From positions 84,686,007-84,750,006 of the forward strand of contig NC_089978.1 of assembly GCF_036417845.1 (NCBI RefSeq): a stretch of DNA of 64,000 nucleotides, in the 5' to 3' direction. A program made the position numbers and the translations under genes. Under the pieces are notes generated by a model, which did no database searches, had not been told where the DNA came from, and was given only the letters and a program-made list of their open reading frames with translations. This DNA is from Apteryx mantelli (lineage: Eukaryota > Chordata > Aves > Apterygiformes > Apterygidae). Shown here one piece after another: positions 40,801 through 55,800 of this stretch. How positions within the stretch are numbered: the stretch's first letter is position 1; every line of letters begins with the position of its first letter.

Positions 40801-43800
40801 AATTTCTAAGTAGTAGTAGGTTGTGCTAAATTGTTATATGAGATGGCTGATGTGCCACATGTGTCCTTTTCTGCAGTACATGTTAGGCTGTGTAAGTTCA
40901 TGCAGTAAGTACCATGTGTGGTTTTTTGTTTTTGTTTTGTTTTACTTTTTGGTTCATTTGTTCTGCCTGTGAAAATTTGCCTCTTCATTTTATAACCGGT
41001 TAGATGCGCTTGGGCTGAAGGTTCCTATTTTAACAGAAACTGCTGATGCATGAATATGACGCAGCTGCTAGATCACGTTCTGTGAGTGCTCGGCTTCCTT
41101 AGAGGGTGTTTCGTGTATGTTGTATGGGTATAGAGGCTGTCTGCAGTAGTGTTATTTTTATTAAGCATTAGTCTCTTGTTCAGGCATCTTTCTCAGACAG
41201 CCAGTTTGTTTGGGTTATACTGCGGTCTGTTTCATTAGTCTTAGGGTTCTTCCTCTTTGAGTGATGTACTGCTTGGAGGTCTCCTGAAGTTACACATATG
41301 TACGCAAGACCTCAAAGAAGGAAAAAATTGTTATGTCTGTGGATAACTGAAGTTCTTTAAGGTGTATTTTCTACTTATGTTTCAGTCCTTTTTTTCCTTG
41401 CTTTGTTGACTCCAAGTGTGTTGATTATGAAGAACAAGTGACCTGTAAGTTGCTCTGACTGTTCTTCCCTTGGTGTGTGGAATGGACATTGTGGAAATAA
41501 AACTACAGGGGCAATCCCCAGTCTAAAGCATCCTGACTTCTGGTATGTGAAGTGCATTATGAATGGTGCACTTTTATACAGACATCTGAAAGAACTTCAA
41601 GTAGGGAAGTGTTAATAATGACTTTTCCTCTGTTGCTGGAGCTGGATTTGAACAGACTGCAGTAAAAAAGAGGAGAAAAATGCTAGTACCTGCTTGCTGA
41701 GTGATACTGAATTTTGTGAGTAAAAGAAAATGTGCAATCAAGTAATGAAAGACTTGTGCAGCTGCACAGGAAAGGAAAATTAAGATTGCAAAGCAGATTT
41801 AACTAAAATGCTGGACTTTGCAATTTTGATAAAATCTTTTTAATGTAAGATTTTCATTTTTTTTACCTGGGTATCTTAGGAAACCCAGGACATCTTTGGT
41901 CGTCCTGTCTGTCTGTTATCCTTCCCTGATAACTTTACAACTCTTACAAAGGGGACAAGTCTTCAAAGATTTTCTTCGTTGCTTAGCGACCCATTTTCAC
42001 AGATCTGTAGAAATCTCCAGGTTTGCTTTCCTAATGAAGGACGGCTTGTGTGAGACCCTAGGCATTATCTTTTGCTGGCTAGTAACGGCATCCCTAGCTT
42101 GAAGTCAGGCTCAGTAATAACCACTTCCCCTAACGCCAGCCTGGGAGAGATTCTTAGATGTTGAGGAAAGGCAAGTTTGTGTGGGACATGGAGGTATAGT
42201 GGGGAGCTGAAGATGATAAGGCTTTATGAAGAATAAGTTTATGATAATGAAGGCTTGTAAAGGAGAATTTATAGGGAAATAATAGGGAAAAAAAGACTGG
42301 TAGTTCTGCAGCTGACAATGATTTATTTAATGGCATTATTGCTTAAAAGCAATTACAAAAATTAAAAAAAAAACTTACTGCATTTTAATTCTTTTTTTTT
42401 TCCCCTGATACTTTTTGCATCACCAACAGGCTTCAAATGCTGAACTCTGTTTTTCAGATCTCTGCCACTGAGGAAATTTTCTCTGTTTTCATGTCAGGTC
42501 CTAAACCAGCTCTGAAGAGATGGAAGTACCTAGTACAAGAAAGTCCATATTTATCCTTGTAGATTTTGATGCTAGTTGTGCCGTAGTGGTGGTGCTTGCA
42601 AAGTCCAATCGTGGATGTTTTATCTGAGAGGTCTTAGTGTAAAGAACTGATTAATACAAATTGCTGTTTTTTTGTTCTGCAGATACCAGTGGCTCGTACC
42701 TTGCCTCTTCCCAGCAAAGTGTTGACCAGGTGCTTTCTCCTATTTCAAAACCACGCCACCTTTCATCTTCTGAGTCTGTTCCTTCCTCACCATCCAGTCA
42801 TGGAGAGAAAATCAGGTAATATTGTTTACAAATAAAATTTGTAACCTTTAAAAAAAAAAAAACGGAACACAAACATATGTGTAATTGTAAGACACGTGGT
42901 GATAGCTGCTTTTACAATTCAAGTAAGCCATAAATTTTATGAGTCTGAACTTTTTTAAAGTTGCTTCAGGAGTTCCATTCTTGAATATCATGCCTCAAGA
43001 GGAAGTTAGTTCAAAAAAAGAAACTTTCCTTTGGCAAATATGACTTGACCTTCTCATTTCTGTTATATCTGTGCTTCTTACAGTGCAAGGTATGTGCAGT
43101 GTAATACTTAAACCTCAAGTACATCAAGTATATCGGAAACTTCAGACGACTGCAGTATTTCCCATTTAGTGGTTGTCAGTGTATGCACTTTTCTGAGAAA
43201 CTGTCAGTATGTATGTATAAAAATGCAACTAAAAAAATTCCACAAATTTCTGTCTTGTCCTGTGACAAAGTAAAATATGATCGGTTTAGAAAATGTTCTG
43301 CAAAGTCTTTTCACTATTGTAACTGAGGAAGGGTGAAAGATTATTCCAGAAGTTCCCTGAGTTGGGGAGGAATGGGAATGATAACACTAGCTTCAGAGCC
43401 TAAGAAAGGGACTGCCATGAAAAAGTGCTAGATGAAGGACTAAGAAGCCAGGAGAGTGAGAACGTGAAGAAACCTGGAGAGACTGAGGTAGCCTAGAGGC
43501 ATGTTGTTTTTATGCATATGTAGCAAATTGATAAATATCCGCTAGTGAAACTTAGCTCAAATTCTACTCTTTAAGGAAATTAGTTCTTCTGTTTAGAACT
43601 GTGCTTCTCAGCACTTTTAGTCTGTGCTACTTCAGTCAATTTAAGTATTCTTGCTTAATTATAATTTATGGGTTCTAAGACAGAAGGAGCTTCATTCTTT
43701 ATTCAGTGTTTGCACTGTTTCAGCACTAAGACATACCTCGCAGATTAAGTTGTATGAAGTTTAGAGGTTCCTGGGCTCAGACCAGGTTAATTTACCTTGC

Positions 43801-46800
43801 TGGCTTTCTGACTGCTGTATAGATATCTCTCTATATATAGCTCTAGATTTAACCATAAACTCTTTTTTTTAACACCTTTTTTTAAAACTTCATTTATTCA
43901 TGTGTCGATGTTTTAATGAACATTTGAAAGCACTGAACACTTGATTTAAAGCAGGATAATGCTGGATCCTCGTATTTCAAGATAACCATTCTGCATTGCT
44001 TGAAATCTGTTACATCAGTGTAGACCTTTGTAGAACTTCAGTTTGATTGTACTCTTTTTACACAGTAGACCATTTACAGACAGAGCCGAACAAAAGCTTC
44101 ACCATTAATAAATAACTATTCAATTATTCACTAATTTCAGAAAACATGCTTGCTATTTTTTCTTAAAAGTAAATCTGTAGCATGCAAGTCAGATACTGTT
44201 TAATTTTGTGCAATATCTGTGAATGGTCTTGATTAAATTTATTAAATTAAATTTAATTTTTTTTATTTTTCAAATATGTGTGAGGAGCGTGTGCATATGG
44301 AACTCTGGATGTCAGAATCTCTGGGGATTAGGTTCAGTTCAGCCTGAAAGTTAAGGCTCAATATCAAGCTGTCTGAGATGTAAATGACTTTCTCTAGTGT
44401 TCCATCACATTGGACTGCATTGATCATTTAAAAATTTGGTTGTATACTTTTTCTGTGCAAGAGTAATGCCTACTGGATGTTGCAAACGGGAATATGAGAT
44501 ATTAATGGTCAATTAACCGACTATCACTTGGCATGTCTTATTAACAATGATCCTATCAGAGTTCCTCACCCTTATGCGGATTACCTGAATGTGTATGTAT
44601 TTTTAGCAGCTCACTGTCTTGAGCTCTAGGGCATTTGACAGTTTTGGACCTTGTAGAAGGCTTCTGTGCCGGTAGTATAAATATGATCCTGATAAGGCTT
44701 ATGAGAATTGTTGACATTGTAGACTACCATGAGAACTTCATTGCAGAAGCCAGTGTTGTGTCTTTAGGGGAGGGTAAGCTTCATGCTTAAATGATTTGAA
44801 ATCATTTTTCAAGGAAAAGCTAAAGCTACAAACTCATCACAGGTTCCTGCTCAAAATGGTGGTAATCTCTCACCTTTTTCATATCAGAACAGGTTTTTTG
44901 CATATGTTTGATGTTAAAAGGCTATTGAGATTATATTTGAGGCATGCAAAAACTCTTTAAAAACCCACTAATTCCTTTAACAAAGCTATTTTTCTTTCAT
45001 TGTATGTCTATTTTTCTCATCTGTGACTTGAATGACAATTTTTTGTTAGCTAAAGCTCAGTAGTTTCCACTGCCTGTTTAAGAGTTTAAATCAAGGCAGC
45101 TGAGTATTTTTGTTTCATTCATTAACAAGTTGAATGCTAGCATTTTTTTCTCTGAAGAGCTGGTTCATGTGCCCATAGAACATGTGCTTCTGAATAGGAG
45201 TCCTCAATCTCCCTTGCATGTGGGAAGGGGATGGGTAGCTGGACATTTTTCTGTTGATTTTTAAGATCTGTTTTAAATAAATTAATAACTTTTCAAACTA
45301 AACTGCACAAAAATGTTTCCTCTTTCCATGTTTCTTTGTTATCAGTGGTTTACTAGTGCCTCCTGTAGCTCTCCCTTGAGCACTCCCCCAAAATGAGAAC
45401 CCTCAATAGATATCTTTAGAAAAAGCATGATTACTTCAGTTATAATTCTGCTTCCCTAGTAAAGGACACTTGAAATAGGTCATACCCACCACCCATCATT
45501 CCACATTTGATGACTAAAGAAAAATAACTTGTCCTGAGGCAGCTCTAGCAGGCATTCACAAACCTATCTTATTTTGGTGTCATCCAGTCCTTAATACGCA
45601 TTTCATGTAGAGAGGATCCTTTTTTTATACTTAGAGCTTGGAGAGCTTTTATGTTCTAGGACTTGAAAAGAACCTACTGGAATTTCTAGGGACTGTGAGA
45701 TTTGTTCTGACTTTGCTTGATGCCTCCCCATAGGTTCCTGTCTCTCCTTCTGCTGCTCTTTCACGCTTTCTACAGCATGCCTCGGATTTTCTGTGTTCCT
45801 GTGACAGACCATACCAGCTGAAGGTTGAATGTTACCTGTGCGTGAAGGCTATATGGGGAAAACGCTATCATACTGTGAGGGAGTGTACTTCTTTGAGAGA
45901 CCTTACAGTGTCCAGATTTTACAAAAGGAGATACCCTGCCTGGACAGTAAACAGTATGGACAAGTTGTGTTGCAGAGAGGAGGCCAGAGCCTGAGCAGGC
46001 AGCTATAGGTTGTAGTTGCTCTCTTGGGTTACTCTTGACAAAACAAAGACATGAGGTCTCACTAACTTTCTTGACCTTGTTGCTTTCCCAAGACTTTCTT
46101 CAAGGGAAAATACTCTTTTGTTCAATATTTTTGATTCTCTTATGCCTTGGACTGTTTTCTGTTAGATAAAATATTTTATTTCTCTACATATTTGAGAAAC
46201 ACATGTGTTGGCTTTTCCAGATATTTAGCCTCAGGATTAGGCAAATGACACATCATTAGTGTATTGTGGGATTAGTTTATGATCTGTAGATTGTAAATGG
46301 CAATGGAAACTTACTTAAAAATGAAATAAAATACGATGCTGTAACACCAGTAAGCCATTACAAGTTAGACCTCTGTCAGTGGGGGAGAACAATTACTTCT
46401 ATGACTACAGGAACTCTCTGTTTATTTTTATTTCAAGATATGAGTGGATATGAAGAGAGCTAATATATACAGACAGGAAGACTAGAGTTATGAAGCAGAT
46501 TATTATCTAAACCATTCCTTTTATGTTCAGGGCTGAAGAAAGTGATTGTGAGGGTTGCTACCAGTTTTAATATCTAGAATTACTTTTTAGTTTAACAAAA
46601 GCTAAATGTCATTGAAGGGTTTTTTGTTTATTCTTTAATGGATGTTTTAAGTGTAACTTGTGAAATTCAGTCATTTGGTGTTGATTGGCACACCAGTACT
46701 GTCTTATGGAATATTGCTGTTAGATACAGCCCAGGTTTTGGTTGTCAGCTTTGTTTGACAAAATGAATTTTGAAAACTGTTTAAAAATGCATGTATTTAA

Positions 46801-49800
46801 TTACCTTAATGAGGCCCACCTCTGTTTACTAAATCTGAGGCACTGGACTGAATGCCTATCTAGCAGTGTTGCAGGATGCAGTACTGAAGAAAGTAGCATG
46901 CATGTGCTTGAACCGTGGGCGCTTAAGAATTATTTAGCAACTAACCATCTCTTTGAAAGAGAGACTAAAAACATGAAGTAAACTTCCAAAAACTTGAAGT
47001 TCCACTAATTCTGTTTTATTTAATTTACAGTGTATTTTTTTCCCAGTGACATTACTGAATCATCCTGCTCAAAAGGCAGATTTATTTGTGTTTTTACCCA
47101 GATTTACTGTTTTTATTGAACATGTCTCTTTGTGGTGGTATGTTTTGTTTGTTATCCCCTTCCACCCCACTGAAGACCTGAATTCCTTAGAAACTGTAAG
47201 CACAACTGTATTTATGCAATGATAAAAGGCAACAGCTGGTATGAAGTAAGCTCCTTTATAAAGTGCTGCTGGTGAATTTCATTAGTGACTGTACTAATTT
47301 TGCTGTTCTGGTTAAGTTTAGTAGCTAGGGCACGTGGGAGTTACTGTTCTTTCATGTTATTTATCTGATTAGATAAACAGGGAATTAAAATGAGGGCACT
47401 AACCCCATTTTTCACAGAACCCAGATTTTCACTCGTGCATATATGTTTTGCCAGGCATCTAATCCCAATATATTTCTAAGGCATCTGTTAATATGATGTC
47501 AAAGCAAGACACGCTGCCTCAAAAGGCAAATTTCTTAATTTCAGTCCACTGTGTGTGTCACGCTTTGTTGTCTTTCTCCTTCTTTTTTATTTCCTCTTCA
47601 TGCCTTTTCAGAGTATTTCTTGTTTTAATGTAATGCGTTTATCTCAGTTATATGTGGGCCTTGAGGAAAGGCTGCAGGGGCGACATCTTATCAAAGAAAT
47701 GAAGATGATGTTTGGTTAAAGTTGGAGAACTGTATTCAGATACCTAAACTCGTGAGTCAGAATATTATGGCATTTTTCTTGTATGTTTTTACATTTGATT
47801 TAGTCTGTTGCTAAACATGTGAGTAATCCTTGTGTTTAAATCTCCAATCATTGCTTGCTTAAAAGCTTCAATTATATATACTAAATTCTTTGTATTCTTC
47901 CTTCTTCTTTCAGACTTCATAATCAACCAACAGACAAACAAGATTTCAGTGATATCCTCAAACCAGAGAATCTCATCTATGAGGACCTTGAAGAACATGT
48001 TACTTCCCTTGAATGTAAGTTTTAGAGTATTTTAGGCAGTTATTCCAGTAAATTGAAAGAGTAATACATCATACTTTTTTCCTTTGAATGGACTTATTTT
48101 GCCCTAGGATTATCAGAGACTGTTAGTGGATAGACTTAAAAATGGTAATTTATAGGGGAAAAAAACTGTTTAACACATTAGGGCATAACAATTGCAAGAC
48201 AGTTGGTGTGATAATTTGAGACTATAGTTGGAGAGGAAAAATTCTGATGCTGGGAATAAGAAAAACTGGATCAAGTGATTAGGGATTAACTTTCTTCATA
48301 TTTGCATCTTTAGAGGTCTAAGTTATGTATTAATAAGTAGATATTAAAATACAGTTGGTTCTGAAATTTGGGATTATACTTTTTGTTCAAAACTTGTATA
48401 ATCTTGTTCTGATTATTGTATTAGGTCTGACACTTGTTTCAAAATGTTTTAAAACTATATAGAAAAAAATATATATATATTTTACAAAGCAAAGTGTATA
48501 AGTGTATGAATTAACTTGAGGTCCTATTGGATTTACTGCATAAAACATAACTCCAAGGAGTGTTCATCATGAACCAGTATTGGAGTAGTATTACCAAGTA
48601 TGATTCTGAAGATGAGTTTCTGCAGCTATTACATCTACTGTTATTGAAATTTTTTTTTTCCCTTTAGTCACTGAAACTTAAATAGTATTATGTATTAGAA
48701 ATTGCTTCAGAAGCATCTGTAAATGCGTGAAAAACGCTTGAAACTACAATGGCAATAATCAGTATCTCTGAGTGGTTTTGGAACATATGGTTATGTTGCC
48801 GAAACATGAATTTAATCCTAGCTTTCTTCCTCTGAGATAAGCATTTTATTTATTTATGTTTCTGCTACATGTTGATTGCAGAAAGAATTTTGTCATTATG
48901 TGTTGTTTTATGCTGCATACTGTAGAAATGTTTCCTTTACCTTTATATGTTGGAGTTAAGCCTGCAGGGTCAGGTTTAGAAAGTTAGAAAGGAACTAGTA
49001 AAAGTTAATGTACTTTGTAGTCACTTATATATGGAGATAGAAATAGAAGTGCAGATACTGCCCTTTATTCCTATTTTTTCAGCATACAAGGGGCACATAA
49101 ATTCCCAACTGATGAGGGTTTTTCTGGGTCCAAGACTGGCTCATTCTTTTTGGTTTTGGTTAGGTCTTATTTCATATGTTCACTCTCCTGAACTGTGCAT
49201 TCAAATAACAAAAAAAACCACCCAAACTGTTTGTTTACACAGGAAATGTGCTGACAGTGTTTAGCGATAACTAGAAGAAGGAAATGACTTATCTGTGCAT
49301 TTCTCCCTGAAGTTTTACTCAATATAGTGGTTGTTTTTAATTTATGTAATTTCATTTTCTTTTTACAAACTTTAAATGCTTACAAGCTTTTAATGTGAAC
49401 TGAGTCTGTAGCCACTAACAGTTTCTACTCATCTCATATGTTAATTAGATTTGATTCATTTGTTTAATTTTATACTAGAGACTTTTAGGAACATATTCTG
49501 TATTTCATATTGCTTTTATTTTATCAATATTAGATTAGATTGACCTTTTTTGGTAATTAGGCCTGAGTAGATGCTGTGCCCAAATTGCTTGCCACTGTAT
49601 CATTTAGTGACATGTGACAGTCAAAAGAATAATTTAAAGAGTGCGTATATTGTTGTTTTCTAAAATAATGTACTTGAGTTGGGTCAGATTGCATCAAAAG
49701 AGAACCTCAGTATGTCTAGAGGGAAATCAGAATGGTTAAAAAGGGGAGAGGGTGCCCCAGAAAGATTTAGCTGGGACGAAGCATGTAAAATCAAAAAAGT

Positions 49801-52800
49801 ATCTGTAGTATGAGATACAATGAAAAAAGGAGAGAAGAAGGAGAGAAGGAGAACCAGAGTATAAAAACAATGGTATTCTTCCACGCTAGAGAATATGAAA
49901 AGCCCTTTAATCCTAATGTGAGTGAGCTCTAGCAAGAAAAGATTGGAATTTCGCTTGGCAGTAATGGCCATTAGTTGATATGGCCATCTTAAGGGAACAA
50001 ATTGTGTCTCTCACCACACTTACGTGAAAGAAGGAAAGTACACAAAGAATAAGTTACTGCTTATTTTCTTTGCAGAATGGGTAATATAAAGATGATTCTT
50101 ACTGTATTATTTTGTTTGATCTTCCATTTGTGTGGTTAACTGGTTTTTAGAAGTTGGATACAATATTTAGCAGAAACATGTTTGTAATAAAAATTCTTTG
50201 ACTATTTAAACATGAATCAGTACAATAGATATTTTAGATCTTGTTTAAAGCCTTTCTTGTTACTAATTCTCATCTTAAAAATATTTTAAAATGGTTTTGG
50301 TAATGAGTTATTCCTTACCAGTTGTACAGATCTGTCTTGAAAGTAGGGTGAAGGTATCCATGAGATTCCGCTCTGCTAAGCATTACATCTCCCCTGAGAA
50401 CATACTGATGGTTCATATGGAAATAATTTTCATGTTGATAACCTTATAATTTAAACCTAATGTTAAAGAGAGAGCAAAAAAAAGTAATAGATTTTTTTTT
50501 GGAATGTGATAACCCATTTTTTCGCTCTTGCATAGAACATGTGTAGAATTTGTTTTCCTAGGCAAAGCTAGTAGGACTTCCTGTTGCTTTTGAAAGAAAC
50601 TGGAAGCATTTTCATAGCTTTGCCAGACTGACAATTTGGATCAAATTTTCTGTGATGCTTTAAAAATCCTTTAGAAAATTTAACTAAAGCAATTCAGACC
50701 TGAGAGTGAGGCTAATTAGTTTGGGTGTCTTGTTTGTCTTTGTGCAAAATATTTGAGTTTTATTACAACATGGAAAAGAAAAATCTTTGAAACCATGATA
50801 ATATTTGAAGGATGGGAAATTGATTTTTCTTTACAACTTTACCCAGAACTTAAGGAGAAACATAAGGTGTCTGTGCTATATTACACTAAATTCCTGGAAA
50901 AATGTTCCTTTATAGTTCAGGTTGGGTACCTAGAGCTAGTGGATCCATTTGACTTTTACCTCTTTACTTGCTTTCTCCCATAAAATTGGGATAGTAGTAG
51001 TTCCCATATGTGTATTTTGCGAATAAATAGTTAAGAAGCAGTTGAGTACAGTAGTGATGAAGATCACAGAGGAAATACGGTAATTGTTTTTTGTGAGTTG
51101 AGAAGCCACATTGCACAAGTAGAAGAAAATACAACGTAGAATATCTGAGTTAGCAGTATCTATCCTGTGCATTGAAGAAGTCAGGGATCCTAATAAAGAA
51201 ATAGTATGTGATCAGATAATTAAAAGATGCTTTATGTGCATGAAAAGGATGAGCTAAACTTGGACATGTTATTTTTGTGTAATATGTATCTTAATTATGT
51301 AAAGAAATGAAAACGTTCTGATGTTCTATTGTATATTTATCCGTGAATCTGTTTTGCATTTGTAACACAGATGTGTTCCAATAGCTAATTTCAAAACCAA
51401 CAATTCCATAATTAAAGAAGCAAGTACAGCCTATGATAATTCTCAGCGGAGTGGTCAAGTTGGAGGGAAAATGCTCAATTAGTGCTTATATTTGTGTTCT
51501 AATTCAGCCATTCCCACACTTTGTGTCCTTTTCTTTGCTCCACTGTTGTAATTACAAAATAATGAAGCTGTTGTTCAAATACCTTCTCCAGATCAGGGGG
51601 ACATTCCAGAGCAGTGTGAAAGTGATGTCCTGCATCCATTTGAGGACATTGTCAATGGAAGCCATGTCACAACCACTATGCCAGCAACAGCAGCTTCACC
51701 GCAGGACTTAAGTGAGTTCTCGGCTTGGAAACAAGTGAATACCCTTTTTAGGGTATTCACATGGCAAATGTGTAACACCCCTCCCACCCCCCAATATTTA
51801 ACATCCTGTAGATATTTATGCTGAAGTGATAAAAAAAACTTTTTCCAAAAATGGTGATTATGTAATAAAGAGGAAGGAATGCTTTCTTCTGCTTTATTGT
51901 ATGAGGATGACTCTTTCACCCTTGTTTTGGTTAAATTTGTTTTTAATTTAATCATTTTAGCCCCCCACCCCAGCTTATGGAGAGAGATTTTGATTTTTTT
52001 TTTCCTTGTTTAGGAGGATTATTAAATATTATTTCTGCTCTTGATAGCATGTTAAGACGTTAAAACTTCTTTTAAAAGTATTTTCTGTGCCGCATATCTG
52101 TATTTTTTTGATTTTCTTGATTCGTAGTTCACAAAGTGTATTATCAAATGCTGATTTAATTCTTTGGGTAGATGAGGAAGATTTCAATGCTGCCTATGCA
52201 ACTTTTCTAGTTGTTTTTGATAGCATTATGATTATTTTTACGTAGAGCAGAGCTTTCTAGCTTCTAATAATTCCCAGTATTTTGTTTGACCATCTAATTA
52301 CTATCTGAATATTGTTCTACTTGCATAGCTTTTTAAATCTACTGGTCAAATTAGCAGAGTGTCCTTAAATAATTTTCAAAGGTTTTTAAAGTATTTTTGC
52401 TTTATAAATATAAAAAATAATATTCAACCACATTCCACAGATGAAAAGAGCAGCATGAATTTTAAGATAAGAGATACGTGTAAGCTGACAGTGACATCTT
52501 CTTTAACACCTAAATCGACACTTATTTCAGTGGAGGCTTATGTGCATGTACATAGGAATTTTCAGATTTAAAGAGAAAGTCCATGATAGGAATGAGAAAT
52601 GTACTGAGAGATTTTTCCACTCTCTGGCTTCTGCTTTAGCTCTGCTGTTTAACTCTTAGGGAGGCATATATCAACATAGATATATGTAGAGGTGGAAAGA
52701 AACATTGCCAGATACATAAAGATAACTGCACATGTGTGTGTGTGTAGGGGGGTGTATATACATACATATACATATGCAACATATCTAGTTGTTCTTCATT

Positions 52801-55800
52801 TACTATTAATGCCGTATAGGAACTTGTTACTTACTTGTATGTCCTTGATTTTGCCCAACCTTAATTACAAACTGGCTTTGTTATCAAGATGCTTATTACA
52901 GTGGGTTTCAGTGTTTGCTGCTCTAGTAGATTACTGAACAATGTAAGTCAAATCATGGATGTTGAAATAATTCTTCACAGCAGTGTTGGATCAAAGACAG
53001 ACTGAACAGCAGAAGAGTGAAGATGAGAAAAAGTTGGAAGAAGAAGGAGAAAGAGAAGAAAGAAGACAGAGAGAACAACAGGAAGCTTTGGAAAGAGAGC
53101 AAAAAGAACTGGAAAAGCTTAACAAAGAGACGGTGATTTAGTATTTTAATATCTGACAGTAATGTGGCTTTATGGTGCCATATATTTTAAGACTGGTATG
53201 TGTGGTACTTGGTTAAAAACACATTTTACTCTTTTTTAGGTGAAAGTAATAGAGGCTAAATTCTTTTATGTATGTGTGCAATTAACCAAAGAGTTTCGCT
53301 AAAATTTCTTCTTATGTCAAGTAACTTTTTCACTGGAAACAGATACTTTTTCTTCCATGCTTCATATAATCAGAAACTCCTTATTTCATGTAACTGGAAA
53401 CTATAGTTTTATGGCCAGAACTTAGAACTCAGCTATCATGAGACTATCAAAGCAAGCTATAAATTTTCAGTCTTTCTGGTCTGGACTGCTACTGATGCAA
53501 CACCACCAGAAGGTGCGTATGTCCACCTGTTGATTAGTCTGTATCAGGATATTTAGGGTACTTTTTTTTGGAAGTAGGAGTTACAAGGAGGCTTTGTGGT
53601 TGTCTGTCTGTTTAAATCCCCTTGAGCTGATGTAGCACATGTTGAAATAGTGTTCTGGACTTTTGGGTCCCGTATAAAAGTTGGTTATTGCTCCCTCCCC
53701 TTTCCTATTCTTCTCCCCAACCTTAAACCTTGGTTAATTTGATTCAATTTAGTGCTACTTATCAGATATGCTAATGTCACATTCGCATGCTAGCAAATTG
53801 AGCCCTTCAAGGAACTTGCACACCTATGTCAGCTCATCCTTTTCCAATTCATATGTAAATGTTTGCCTCAGCCCAGATCTTTAGCCATATGAAGAAGCCA
53901 GGACTTAAGTGCTCACAGCATTTTAGTCATTCAGACAGGTTAGAGTGTGATTTCTTGCATGACACTGTTTTGAGTTTAAGCAATAACTTACTTCATCTTG
54001 AACTGAATATAACAAACAAGTTTAGTGCTGTTTAGAGTAGACTGGCATATTTTACTGAGTTTAATATGAAGTCCTGTATGTAGTACAGCATGTAAGTGTT
54101 TTTCTTGAGCTGATCAATATTTAATTTTGATTTTGTGTCCTGAAGTGTATCCAGGACTCGATGAAAATAGATGAAGAAAAAGAAGATAAGGAAAGAGAAA
54201 AAATTGGAAACAGTAATTCTGGTGCTGAAGATAACATAAAAGATTCTTCTCCAAATCCGTTGGAAAAATACATGAAAATAATTCAGCAAAGCAGACAGCA
54301 GGAACTGGCCAACAAGGTATTATTTCAAAACTAGGCTCCAAAAAATGTTATCTAAATTGGTTTCTTGCTAAGTATGTTTAGAATGAAAACAATATTCTCT
54401 TCATTTTTTTCCTTCTTCATTCAGAAGATTAATTAAACAACCTCCTGAGATGAGTGGTTGGATTCGTGTTGTAGAAATGTGTTGATTCAAAAGGAAGAAA
54501 TTGAAAACGTTTTATTTTATAAGGTTTTGTCCAACTGTGCTGTGTTTTGTTAGCTTCTAAGACACTCATATTAAATTTAAATGCCTGCAATTTCAGTAGC
54601 CTGCATTTAATAAGCTGTCTTAAAATACAGATGCAATTATTGGAGTCATTGATAAAACTAGACTTAAGAACCAGTTACAGAAAGTGTATTATTTTCCTTT
54701 TGGCTACCAGGATTCAAAAAAAGAAGAAATGGAAGAATTATCACTTATAGAAGGACTTGTATCTAGTGAAAAAGATGACAGGTAAGGCTAGTATATTATT
54801 AATCACTTCTGTTACTCCTTATTAATAAATAGTTACAATTTGAATGATGGTTCAGAGACACCTGTCTTTCTTTTATATAGCAAAATAAATAAACTAGTAA
54901 TCAAAAGCAAATATGTTGAAAAATTGAGGACCCTCCCAATTCTCATACAGGTAAAAGTAATGCACTGTATGGAATTAGGATCTAGGAATGCCATTCAATG
55001 ATTTGTTTCAACAGATGTAGTAATTAAAACATTTTATCTGCAACTGAGCAGCACCTCGGTTCCTTCAGTGAACTGAAGCATAAGGGATTCTTCCCAGGCA
55101 GTGACCAAAGTTTGTTAGTGCTGCAGGTTGCTTATAGTCTGTTATTAGCATTGAATCTAGCATTGATTTATTAGTAGCATCACAGACTTTTAACAAAACT
55201 ACTTTACACACTTTTTCAGAGAGATTTTAGCAACCTGTGCTAAGCTACCTTAGCTAGGGCATTTGCTGTGATTATCTTTAGAAACCAATAAATAAGGATC
55301 TGTAGTTTTCAGTTGCTTGATAGGAAGAAAAAAAAATCTTTTCTCTGTGAAACCTAGTTTTTTTGAAGATTTAGAATTGAAAATAGATATAAGCAAAATA
55401 TTTCAGAGAAGAGAAAAAAATTATATACTCAAACCAGAAGTAACAATGTTTTGGTATTATCTGCCCTTTTGAAGGGCTGTTTTATATACCAGCCCCTATG
55501 CTGCTGCATCTGAATTATATCTTTATAGTGTTCTTTTCACTGAAAATTATGTTAATCCTAGTATAGCAAGCATGTTTATGTGAAAGTTGGACTGCGAAAA
55601 GAATTCCGACAAAACAGAAGTACTGGATGAGTACTACAGAAGTAGTAGATTGTATTGCTTTTTGATAGATGAGATGGCTTTCTGTTTATGAAGGACTAAA
55701 TCCTCACTCTTAAGGGCTGTTTAGTTCAGTTTACTGAAAAGTAATCCTGTGTGGATATCAAATAGGGCTGGTGACTATAAGAAGTCCCTTAAATTGCATG

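Larger units (their letters stand above)
36827..42682 (+). other. OFD1: OFD1 intron 16, 5.9 kb
   Basis: This is the largest intron of the gene. It contains an ancient CR1/L3-like remnant (about 37535-37920) and a perfect 11-bp-stem hairpin (38920-38947). Sequence near 39420-39660 has some repeat-like character that I cannot assign. No coding exon was recognised. Confidence 0.65.
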
